From Acidobacteriota bacterium (GTDB taxonomy: Bacteria > Acidobacteriota > Terriglobia > UBA7540), in assembly GCA_021789565.1 (NCBI GenBank), contig JAJYJL010000747.1, forward strand, positions 1-5,135: 5,135 bases of DNA, in the 5' to 3' direction. The translations under genes and the position numbers were made by a program. The stretch's first letter is position 1. Each line of letters begins with the position of its first letter. The notes under the pieces are model-generated. The model saw only the letters and a list, made by a program, of their open reading frames with translations. It was not told the DNA's origin and did no database searches. Below, in pieces: positions 1 through 5,135 of the stretch.

Positions 1-200
1 GCTTATCGCTAAAAGCCAGTAAAAACGAGTCAATAGAAAGAAACCGGTCCTCAACAAATTTTGTCTATCATCGCTAAGATTAGGCCGCAATGACTGAAGT
101 TGCATGGAATGCCGTGTCAACATTCGTCCAATCCCGTTGATCGCCACGATGGCCGTTGCCGATGGGCTGCAATCTCAACTCTCAGTTTCTTCATAATTGC
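1..200. other. No gene recognised at left edge
   Basis: All frames here are short or broken and none resembles a protein I know. The octamer ATCGCTAA occurs twice (5-12 and 70-77), but without further structure. The stretch lies downstream of the minus-strand fragment that stops at 201. I see no hairpin followed by a T-run that would serve it as a terminator. Confidence 0.5.
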
Positions 201-500
201 TCAGCGAAAAATATCCAGCTTGGTAAAAATCGCGCGCGGCAAAAACTCACGGAATTCGTCGTACGCCGTCAGGCCGCCGAGCGACGTGCCGAATGTTCGC
301 AAAACAACTCCTCCGTTGCGACTGGGCTCGGGATAATAGATGTACGTCATCGAAGCGCCTAAGGCGCGCCCGATCCAGCCCCCGTAGTTGAAAGTTTGGC
401 GACCATCGTCGGTGTGAGTCACAAAGGTCTGCACAAAAGCATAAGTCATGCGCCTAAGCGCACTGCCCTCGCCCAGCCGGCCCTCGAGTCCGCGGGGACA
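201..500 (-). pseudogene. C-terminal remnant of a conserved hypothetical protein (acidobacterial-type family)
   Basis: Reading leftward from about 500 to the TGA at 203-201 gives roughly 100 residues that look like real protein. They include YAFVQTFVTHTDDG (443-402), FNYGGW (392-375), a YYP motif (338-330) and EFREFLP (257-237), ending in LDIFR. From memory, this resembles the C-terminus of a family common in Acidobacteria, with the pattern R-TxVTxTDxG, FNYS/G, YYP and EFWPD. The function is unknown to me, possibly envelope-linked. The open frame continues upstream to an ATG at 821, but that part is Pro/Arg-rich, is antisense to a better-supported plus-strand frame, and lacks the expected family sequence. 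I therefore treat everything above about 500 as not belonging to this gene. No start codon or ribosome site can be assigned, so this is probably a 5'-truncated relic. The family assignment is from recall only. Confidence 0.5.
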
Positions 501-575
501 ACTGAATCTGGCCAACATCGTGGGTGGAGGCAACTGCCGCGGCACCGGCACGTTGGATCGGGGCATCGACGTGGG

Positions 576-845
576 GACCGGACGGACCTTCAGATATCCC
601 GCCACCACGATTCGCTGGACCCGGCGAAACGAGTTCCGGCCGACGCCGGTCCGGAAGTGGTGGACCGTTACGCGCGCGCTTTCTGGTATCCGCCCTATGA
701 GTGCGCATACCTGGAGATTCAGGAGCATAAGATCGAAATACTGCCGGCCTTGGCAAAAGATGAAATTGCGCGCCTTCTGCACGGCGATGATTTCCGCTGG
801 CTTCAGGAGGCAGCAGCGCACGACGAACCCGTGGTGACAGCATGA
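576..845 (+). pseudogene. C-terminal remnant of a formyltransferase-like protein (5'-truncated)
   Basis: About 89 codons end at TGA 843-845. The part from LDPAKR (615) onward looks coding, with a core RAFWYPPY (675-698) followed by ECAYLEI. This resembles the start of the C-terminal OB-like domain of methionyl-tRNA formyltransferase-like and sugar N-formyltransferases, where RAF-(Y/F)PPY-GAY is typical. The catalytic N-terminal domain, with its Asn-His-Asp centre, is absent. The same frame is open back to an ATG at 396, but 396-500 is antisense to the neighbouring remnant and its residues look unnatural (His/Arg-rich), so I reject that start. Another frame contains LDRGIDVG (553-576), reminiscent of the D-GIDTG loop of the catalytic domain. 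Joining it to this frame would need a one-base slip at the GGGG run 573-576, so a frameshift is possible but unproven. The stop overlaps the next gene's ATG (ATGA), an operon-like join. Such formyltransferases often sit in polysaccharide clusters, which fits the following two genes. Confidence 0.5.
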
Positions 846-1645
846 TTACGGTCAACGGCGATCGCATCTTGGTGCAGGATGAACAAGGCAAACAGGCAGA
901 GTATTCTATTGGCAGTCCTGAGGCGTTTCGAATACTCAGCCGGCTATGGCTGCGGGCGGGCTGGGACTCAAAGTATGTTTACAGCTTCACCTGGCTGGGC
1001 AGGCCCATCATCCAACTGCCCGAAGACGTCCTGAGACTGCAGGAAGTTATTTTCACGGTGAAGCCTGACGTGATCATTGAGACTGGCGTGGCCCACGGTG
1101 GTTCTCTCATTTTATATGCGTCGTTGTGCAAGGCGATGGGTAGCGGGCGCGTCATCGGCATTGACGTCGAGATCCGCCCGCACAACCGCAACGCGATTGA
1201 AAGCCATTTTCTGGCTCCCTACATAACTCTGATCGAAGGCAGTTCCACCGATCCGGCAGTCGTCTCATCGGTCAGGGCTCAAGTGAAAACAGGTGAGAAG
1301 GTGATGGTTTTGCTCGATTCGTGCCACACCAGGGCTCATGTGCTCAGCGAACTGGAATCTTACGCGCCGCTGGTTTCTGAAGCGAGCTATCTGGTAGCGA
1401 TGGATGGGATCATGGGGCAGATCGCAGGCGCGCCTCGAACCTCCTCCGATTGGACGTGGAATAATCCCCGCGAGGCCGCTCTTGAGTTTGTGAAGCGGCA
1501 TCCAGAGTTTCGCATCCAGGAGCCGGAATTCCTTTTTAATGAGGGATGGGTATCAGACCGCGTCACGTACTGGCCGGGCGCGTTTGTTCTGCGAACCGTA
1601 TCATCGCCTGCCCGGGCACCTCACAACGACGGCAACGGAAAATGA
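842..1645 (+). CDS. CmcI / rhamnosyl O-methyltransferase-like SAM-dependent enzyme (cephalosporin hydroxylase family)
   Basis: A 267-residue protein, near the usual length for the cephalosporin hydroxylase family (PF04989). Family members include antibiotic CmcI and many sugar O-methyltransferases of surface polysaccharide clusters. Visible landmarks are the Rossmann SAM-binding loop IIETGVAHGGSL (78-89), the acidic end of the second strand in GIDVE (106-110), and LLDSCHTRAHVLSEL (157-171), which matches the family's LDS-H-HV-EL block. YLVAMDG follows at 183-189, then W-NP--A--F (around 206-216) and a terminal PGAFVLR. From memory of the CmcI structure, Mg is held by an Asp-Glu-Asp set. Here the first Asp (D159) and last Asp (D188) are present, but the position expected to be Glu is M187. 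The start overlaps the upstream stop as ATGA; a weak GGTGA lies 833-837, so translation may depend on coupling. Given the glycosyltransferase neighbour, methylation of a sugar is likelier than antibiotic hydroxylation. The substrate is unknown. No signal peptide, so it is cytoplasmic. Confidence 0.82.
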   Translation: MITVNGDRILVQDEQGKQAEYSIGSPEAFRILSRLWLRAGWDSKYVYSFTWLGRPIIQLPEDVLRLQEVIFTVKPDVIIETGVAHGGSLILYASLCKAMGSGRVIGIDVEIRPHNRNAIESHFLAPYITLIEGSSTDPAVVSSVRAQVKTGEKVMVLLDSCHTRAHVLSELESYAPLVSEASYLVAMDGIMGQIAGAPRTSSDWTWNNPREAALEFVKRHPEFRIQEPEFLFNEGWVSDRVTYWPGAFVLRTVSSPARAPHNDGNGK

Positions 1646-1681
1646 ATTTCCTCATTGCCAATCAAGCCAGGCATTAAGCTT

Positions 1682-3112
1682 ATGGAACATCCCTTGGTCA
1701 GCATCGGATTGCCGGTCTACAACGGCGATCTATACCTGCGTCAAGCCCTGGATTCACTCTTACGGCAGGACTACACAAATTTTGAGCTCATCGTTTCTGA
1801 CAACGCCTCACAAGATGGGACTGAAGGGATTTGCCGCGAATTTCTGGCACTAGACGGCCGCATCCGGTACTTCAGGCAGAATATCAATCTCGGCGCGCCT
1901 GCAAACTTCGAATTTGTGGCACGGCAGTCAAAGGGCATTTACTTCATGTGGGCCGCGCACGACGATTTTTGGGCTCCGGATTATGTGCGCCGATGTGTCG
2001 AGGAGCTGGAGTCGCACTCTGACACAGTGTTGTGCTGCACGGAGATAAATTTTCTGGATGGACAGGGATCTCCCTACACCGAATATGCAAACTACTCCAA
2101 CATCGAAACTCTTTCGATGCCGCCAGTGCGACGGTTTCATGAGCTAATCCGCCGCATGGGCTGGTTCGCGATTTACGGCCTGATACGGCGTGATGCCGTG
2201 CTACGGCTGCCGCTGGGGCAGGGACGCTTCGGTTATGACGTAACGCTGCTTGCTCATCTTCTGCTGATGGGGAATTTTGTGAAGAGGCCCGAGCGCCTGT
2301 TTAACTATCGTGTCCTGAAGGCCAAAACCTCCGAGGATTATTCACTGATCTTTCAAAGCCCTGCTCCTCTATCCAATACTCCCTACACGCTGCTTGTGGC
2401 TGATGTTTGGCGGGTTGTCTGTGAATCCTCGCTGACTCTGCCGGAAAAAGTTCAATCATTATCTGACTTCATCGTGACGCTCTCTTCTGAAAATCGGGCT
2501 TGGCGGCAGCAGATTGTCAGCGAGATGGGATGCTCTGAGGAAATTGACGACTCGCGAGCTGCCGCCCTATTGGCTCTGATCCTGTCCCGCCAGATACCCC
2601 TGGATGAGATGAGACACTATCCTGTGATCGCAGCGCTCTATGATAAGAGCGACTCTGTGCTGGATGTTGCAAGGAATACTCTGGCAAAAAGTGAGCCTCA
2701 AAGCGGCCCCGAAGCTCTTGACCAAATACGCCAGGAAGCCATCGAGAGGTTTAACGAGGGAAAATTCGAAGAGGCTTCGGTCCTCTACATGCAGGCGCTT
2801 AGGATCCAACCAAGTAGCGACCTCTGGATGGACTGGGCCACTGCCCGGCTGGCTTCCCAGGATTATCAGCAGGCGGAGATGGGCCTTAGCCGAGCACTCG
2901 AAATGGAGCCCGGCAACGCCCAGGCTGCTCTCAAGATGGGAATCCTTTTGACGAATTTTGGAAGATACATGGAAGCGATACCATGCCTCGAACAAAGTAT
3001 GTGCAATGCACCTCCATCGCAAAGTGAGGCCCTGGCGGGACTGCTTGACCAGTGCAGGGCATTGGCGGCAAGCCAGCCGTGTGTGAGCAGTGAAACGTGT
3101 TCAACTCCATAG
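1682..3112 (+). CDS. Family 2 glycosyltransferase with C-terminal TPR domain
   Basis: A 476-residue protein from the ATG at 1682. A TTG at 1655 would add nine residues, but ATG gives the canonical GT2 beginning (PLVSIGLPVYNG), and CCAGG at 1667-1671 is a modest ribosome site. The GT-A domain occupies about residues 4-215. It shows the nucleotide-binding IVSDNASQDGT (37-47), NINLG (67-71), and the metal-binding acidic pair in AAHDDFWAPDY (91-101). A conserved mid-domain segment follows (GWFAIYGLIRRD, 160-171). After a helical linker (about 216-345) come three TPR-like units at about 347-377, 380-411 and 413-443, seen from the spacing of A--F/Y--A and ending in AL-IQP, AL-MEP and SM-NAP. There are no membrane segments, so it is cytosolic or peripheral, probably transferring a nucleotide-activated sugar during O-antigen or exopolysaccharide assembly. 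The TPRs may bind partners. It lies 36 nt after the methyltransferase-like gene on the same strand, likely co-transcribed. Donor and acceptor cannot be told from the sequence. Confidence 0.88.
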   Translation: MEHPLVSIGLPVYNGDLYLRQALDSLLRQDYTNFELIVSDNASQDGTEGICREFLALDGRIRYFRQNINLGAPANFEFVARQSKGIYFMWAAHDDFWAPDYVRRCVEELESHSDTVLCCTEINFLDGQGSPYTEYANYSNIETLSMPPVRRFHELIRRMGWFAIYGLIRRDAVLRLPLGQGRFGYDVTLLAHLLLMGNFVKRPERLFNYRVLKAKTSEDYSLIFQSPAPLSNTPYTLLVADVWRVVCESSLTLPEKVQSLSDFIVTLSSENRAWRQQIVSEMGCSEEIDDSRAAALLALILSRQIPLDEMRHYPVIAALYDKSDSVLDVARNTLAKSEPQSGPEALDQIRQEAIERFNEGKFEEASVLYMQALRIQPSSDLWMDWATARLASQDYQQAEMGLSRALEMEPGNAQAALKMGILLTNFGRYMEAIPCLEQSMCNAPPSQSEALAGLLDQCRALAASQPCVSSETCSTP

Positions 3113-3399
3113 CCTCCAAACTTTGTCTCCACAGGTCCGCTTTTTAAGAATTATATCCACACAGGTCTCGGCCAGGAATCGTCTCCACCTGCTACATTTG
3201 AGTTCCTTCCAACCGCGCCTGTTTTCCCGCGCGGTAAAGGTTGGTTTGGGATGTTTAAACCGAGCTTCACTTGAAGCCGGGGATCTGCAAATCACAATGA
3301 TCGTTCCAAGCCGCCGGATTGCGCGCTCGCCTCTTCTCGTATCTTTGTTGAAAGGCTGGTTTTCCATCCGTGCACTTGCCTCCGCCCTTGCGGCGCGCT
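3113..3399. other. Gene-free gap between convergent genes
   Basis: This 287-bp gap separates the 3' ends of the glycosyltransferase (plus) and the SPFH gene (minus). Frames across it are short or resemble nothing. The octamer CACAGGTC occurs at 3130-3137 and 3160-3167, exactly 30 bp apart. A T5 run sits at 3140-3145 but with no stem before it. GCTTCA-CT-TGAAGC (3264-3277) and CCGC-CCTT-GCGG (3382-3393) are small inverted repeats with no following T-tract. I cannot name an intrinsic terminator for either gene. Nothing else is supported. Confidence 0.55.
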
Positions 3400-4263
3400 T
3401 CACTGGCCTTTGGCCAGCGCCGTAGTGCCCAGCATCCCGCCCAGCCCCATAGTTTCAACTACAGACGAGGGGACGATCACCATCGAGCCTCTTTCCTTGA
3501 TCGCCTCGTAAAGCATGTTCATGGCGCGCAGGTGCAAGGCCACCGGATTGCCGGCGTAAACCTTGGCAGCTTGCTCAAACTTTGCCGCAATTTCCGTCTC
3601 CGCCTGGCCCAGCGTGTTGCGGGCCTGCCACTCGCGCTCCGCCTGCGCCTGTCGCGACATGGCATCTTCCAAAGCCTGCGGTATGTGGACATCGCGGATT
3701 TCCACCGACTGCACGGTAATGCCCCAGGGGTTGGTCTTTTCATCCAGAATGTGCTGCAATTCGTGGCCCAGCGTTTCACGCTCTGTCACCATCTGGGCCA
3801 GCTCATGACGCCCTATGGATTCCCGCAATGCAGTTTGGGCGCTCATGGTGATGGCGTCCGTGAAATTTTCCACCTCAAGAATCGATTTCTCGGCGTTCCA
3901 CACCAGCCAGAAAACAATGGCGTCCACATTTACGGGCACCGTGTCGCGCGTGAGTGCCGATTCTGCCGTTACTTTCGAGACGCGCACGCGCTGATCCACG
4001 TAACGGCTAAGGCTGTCCACAATGGGGACTATGGTAAACATTCCCGGGCCCCGCAGGCCAATGTAACGGCCAAACCGCAGCAAGGCGACCTTTTCCCATT
4101 GCTGAACCACCTTGACCGCAAACATCAAGTAGAGCCCTGCAAGAAGTCCGGCAACCAGCGGGGCCCAATGGCCAATCAGCGAAGTCGTAATACCTCCGGC
4201 AAGGGCGCACACCACGAAAAGAGCCGCGCCCACCGAACTCACCTGATCAAGTTTTATTTTCAT
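3400..4263 (-). CDS. SPFH/Band 7 (stomatin/slipin-like) membrane protein
   Basis: A 287-residue protein. Two hydrophobic stretches, about 10-30 and 34-52, form an N-terminal membrane hairpin or pair of helices. The SPFH domain follows (about 54-205). Recognisable blocks are EKVALLRFGRYIGLRGPG (57-74), FTIVPIVDSL (76-85), the stomatin-type SALTRDTVPVNVDAIVFW (102-119), AQTALRESIGRHEL (142-155), and WGITVQSVEIRDVHIPQ (180-196). An Ala/Glu/Gln-rich coiled-coil helix runs about 197-235, and a terminal helix with MVIVPSS (261-267) is typical of prokaryotic stomatins. These proteins oligomerise on the cytoplasmic membrane in lipid-microdomain-like assemblies and assist membrane proteins or proteases. 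The exact role here is unknown. Many bacterial slipins are paired with an NfeD protein; none is visible. The start is certain: a very strong GGAGGAGGAGGT precedes the ATG. It is the second gene of an operon, 2 nt after the GntR stop, and is therefore presumably controlled by that repressor. Length is normal. Confidence 0.93.
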   Translation of the reverse strand: MKIKLDQVSSVGAALFVVCALAGGITTSLIGHWAPLVAGLLAGLYLMFAVKVVQQWEKVALLRFGRYIGLRGPGMFTIVPIVDSLSRYVDQRVRVSKVTAESALTRDTVPVNVDAIVFWLVWNAEKSILEVENFTDAITMSAQTALRESIGRHELAQMVTERETLGHELQHILDEKTNPWGITVQSVEIRDVHIPQALEDAMSRQAQAEREWQARNTLGQAETEIAAKFEQAAKVYAGNPVALHLRAMNMLYEAIKERGSMVIVPSSVVETMGLGGMLGTTALAKGQ

Positions 4264-4265
4264 TT

Positions 4266-4685
4266 CTACCTCCTCCTCCCTGAAGCGGGATAGCGATCAA
4301 GCAAGGCCTCCGTCAATTCCTGAACCGTGAAACCTCCGGCCCCCGCGCGCGCCACAAACTCAGCAACTAACTGCTCAAGCTGGCGCCGCCGTTCGGAGTG
4401 GTCTGCCGCCACCTGTCGCTGCGCAATAAATGTGCCGGTGCCCTGCTGGGTTTCGAGTACACCCCGAATCTCAAGCTCGCGATAAGCCCGCAAAACCGTG
4501 TTCGGATTGATGGCTAAATCCACCGCTACCTGCCGCACAGTAGGAAGCTGATGGCCGGGCGGCAAAGATCCCGTGGCGATCCCGGCCTGCACCTGGTCAA
4601 TGATTTGGCGGTAGACGGGAACGCCGCTCCGGGTATCCAGGCGAAACTGAAACGGTGGTTGCGAAAGGGATCGAGCCTCTTTCAT
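4266..4685 (-). CDS. GntR-family transcriptional regulator, YtrA subfamily
   Basis: A 139-residue protein. The winged helix-turn-helix runs from about residue 12 to 92. It shows the family opening FQFRLDTRSGVPVYRQI (12-28), IATGSLPPGHQLPTVRQVA (36-54), the recognition helix around NPNTVLRAYRELE (60-72), and the wing GVLETQQGTGTFIA (75-88). The large effector domain of FadR/HutC members is missing. Only about 50 residues follow, mostly one helical segment, which is the size and layout of the YtrA subfamily. These usually repress their own operon and a membrane-associated partner, classically an ABC transporter; here the partner is an SPFH protein. It is the first gene of a two-gene operon. A promoter and a repeated TAGTGTACTA lie immediately upstream, so autorepression is likely. 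No Shine-Dalgarno is seen before the ATG and the leader seems very short. A later start would cut into the conserved N-terminal segment, so I keep this one. The inducer is unknown. Confidence 0.92.
   Translation of the reverse strand: MKEARSLSQPPFQFRLDTRSGVPVYRQIIDQVQAGIATGSLPPGHQLPTVRQVAVDLAINPNTVLRAYRELEIRGVLETQQGTGTFIAQRQVAADHSERRRQLEQLVAEFVARAGAGGFTVQELTEALLDRYPASGRRR
4268..4280 (-). promoter_or_regulatory. Strong Shine-Dalgarno of the SPFH gene, inside the GntR gene
   Basis: On the minus strand GGGAGGAGGAGGT gives three overlapping GGAGG cores. The nearest GGAGGT ends 4 nt before the SPFH ATG, and the next core gives a spacing of 7 nt. The same bases are the Gly-Arg-Arg-Arg codons (GGG AGG AGG AGG) and the first base of the TAG stop of the GntR gene. 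The ribosome site of the second gene is thus the coding end of the first, which favours translational coupling. Confidence 0.9.
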
Positions 4686-4693
4686 ATCGTCAG

Positions 4694-4712
4694 CTAGTGT
4701 ACTAGTGTACTA
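4694..4712. promoter_or_regulatory. Probable operator for the GntR/YtrA regulator
   Basis: CTAGTGTA is repeated in tandem (4694-4701 and 4702-4709) and followed by CTA. This yields two overlapping near-palindromes TAGTGTACTA (4695-4704 and 4703-4712), each with TAGT/ACTA arms around a central GT. The block covers the -10 and part of the spacer of the GntR promoter, where a bound dimer would block RNA polymerase. Its place next to a YtrA-type gene and its symmetry suggest the self-binding site; this is inference. Confidence 0.65.
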
Positions 4713-4724
4713 TATCAATGTCAA
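4696..4724 (-). promoter_or_regulatory. Sigma70-type promoter of the GntR-SPFH operon
   Basis: Read on the minus strand, a perfect -35 TTGACA (4724-4719) is followed by a 17-nt spacer and a -10 TACACT (4701-4696, 4 of 6 consensus). Only 10 nt separate the -10 from the GntR ATG, so transcription would start about 3-5 nt before the start codon. An alternative extended -10, TGATATAGT (TATAGT at 4714-4709), lacks a fitting -35 and would give a leader of about 17 nt. Confidence 0.7.
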
Positions 4725-4857
4725 GAGCAAAAATCTCCGCTTCGCTGTCCCTCCTCTCGAAATCCAAACCAGCCGAACGCTGGCTGGCGTGCGCCCAACC
4801 CGGCGTCTCCGTGCGGCCATCATCGGCCGGCGTGCTAACATAATTCCCATCAAAAAC

Positions 4858-4862
4858 GGAGG
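4858..4862 (+). promoter_or_regulatory. Ribosome binding site of the aldo/keto reductase
   Basis: GGAGG lies 6 nt before the ATG at 4869 and fixes that start. An ATG at 4863, directly after it, is followed at once by TGA, so it cannot open a gene. Confidence 0.85.
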
Positions 4863-4868
4863 ATGTGA

Positions 4869-5135
4869 ATGGAATATCGTGAACTGGGTCGAACCGGATG
4901 GAAGGTTTCGAGTATCAGCTTTGGCGCCTGGGCTATTGGCTCATTCTGGGGGCCGGTTAAAGATGACGAGTCACTGGCCGCGCTGCACCGCGCCATTGAT
5001 CTGGGTGTGAACTTTATCGACACGGCGGACGTTTACGGCATGGGGCATAGCGAAAAGCTGGTGGCGCGCCTGCGCAAAGAGCGGCAGGAGACGATTTATG
5101 TGGCCACCAAGGCCGGCCGCCGTTTGAATCCTCAC
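4869..5135 (+). CDS. Aldo/keto reductase, N-terminal part (runs off the window)
   Basis: The first 89 codons of an NAD(P)H-dependent aldo/keto reductase, cytosolic, of the aryl-alcohol-dehydrogenase-like group (COG0667 type). It opens with MEYRELGRTGWKVSSISFG, the usual start of this group. Then come beta-strand/helix AIDLGVNFIDTADVYG (42-57), G--SEKLVARLRK (59-70) and IYVATKAG (76-83). Three of the four catalytic residues are visible: D51, Y56 and K81. The His lies beyond the edge. A full member would have about 300-340 residues, so roughly a quarter is present. The gene is divergent from the GntR-SPFH operon, with 183 bp between the start codons. The operator sits about 155 bp upstream, so regulation by GntR is possible but not shown. 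The substrate cannot be inferred from this part. Confidence 0.93.
   Translation, partial: MEYRELGRTGWKVSSISFGAWAIGSFWGPVKDDESLAALHRAIDLGVNFIDTADVYGMGHSEKLVARLRKERQETIYVATKAGRRLNPH

Noticed and set aside
501..821. Upstream extension of the minus-strand frame to an ATG at 821
   Set aside because: Pro/Arg-rich, opposite the formyltransferase-like C-terminus, and without the residues expected upstream in the family.
396..845. A 149-codon plus-strand reading frame beginning at 396
   Set aside because: Its first third is antisense to the better-supported minus-strand remnant and is His/Arg-rich without family likeness. Only the part after about 576-615 looks like protein.
1642..1677. Eleven-codon frame starting at the ATGA that ends the CmcI-like gene
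   Set aside because: Its ATG overlaps the previous stop, but the peptide ends at once and has no ribosome site. Most likely a chance overlap before the glycosyltransferase start.
3130..3167. Repeated CACAGGTC 30 bp apart as a CRISPR-like or operator array
   Set aside because: Only two 8-bp copies, no symmetry and no further units.
3403..3417. Hairpin CTGGCC-TTT-GGCCAG as a terminator of the SPFH gene
   Set aside because: It lies before the stop codon, within the last codons, and no T-run follows on the minus strand.
3370..4293. A 307-codon plus-strand reading frame across the SPFH gene
   Set aside because: His/Arg-rich shadow of a minus-strand gene that has clear SPFH motifs and a strong ribosome site.
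4833..4844. TGCTAACATAAT as a promoter for the aldo/keto reductase
   Set aside because: CATAAT or an extended TGCTAACAT could be a -10, but no -35 fits upstream. AT-rich motifs of this quality arise by chance.
4705..5010. A 101-codon plus-strand frame over the intergenic region and the reductase start
   Set aside because: It overlaps the reductase in another frame and resembles no protein.

Overview
The window looks like a piece of a mesophilic, moderately GC-rich bacterial genome. An acidobacterial (soil) origin is my best guess. It rests mainly on the short minus-strand fragment at the left end, which resembles a lineage-typical family as I remember it, and on the overall gene style. No database search was possible.

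Left part (1-845): there is no intact gene here. A minus-strand C-terminal remnant (about 500 down to 201) lies head-to-head with a plus-strand C-terminal remnant of a formyltransferase-like protein (about 576-845). Both have lost their 5' halves at nearly the same place, which marks a rearrangement breakpoint or an assembly join near 500-575. The formyltransferase remnant still overlaps the next gene by a stop/start ATGA.

Middle part (842-3112, plus strand): this is a surface-polysaccharide type gene pair. A CmcI/rhamnosyl-O-methyltransferase-like SAM-dependent enzyme is followed by a family 2 glycosyltransferase carrying a C-terminal TPR domain. With the formyltransferase remnant, this resembles the tail of an O-antigen or exopolysaccharide cluster whose products decorate and assemble sugars. 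A 287-bp gap without genes (3113-3399) separates it from the next block.

Right part (3400-4685, minus strand): a two-gene operon holds a YtrA-type GntR repressor and, 2 nt downstream, a stomatin/SPFH (Band 7) membrane protein. It is read from a clear sigma70-like promoter (TTGACA-17 nt-TACACT) overlapped by a tandem repeat of TAGTGTACTA, a likely auto-operator. The strong Shine-Dalgarno of the SPFH gene is encoded by the last Arg codons of the repressor gene.

Right edge (4869-5135, plus strand): the first 89 codons of an aldo/keto reductase, divergent from the GntR operon, run off the window.

I did not find a convincing previously undescribed system. The points most worth checking are the double-truncation junction, the promoter/operator with a near-absent leader, the altered metal-site residue in the CmcI-like enzyme, and the GT2-TPR fusion.
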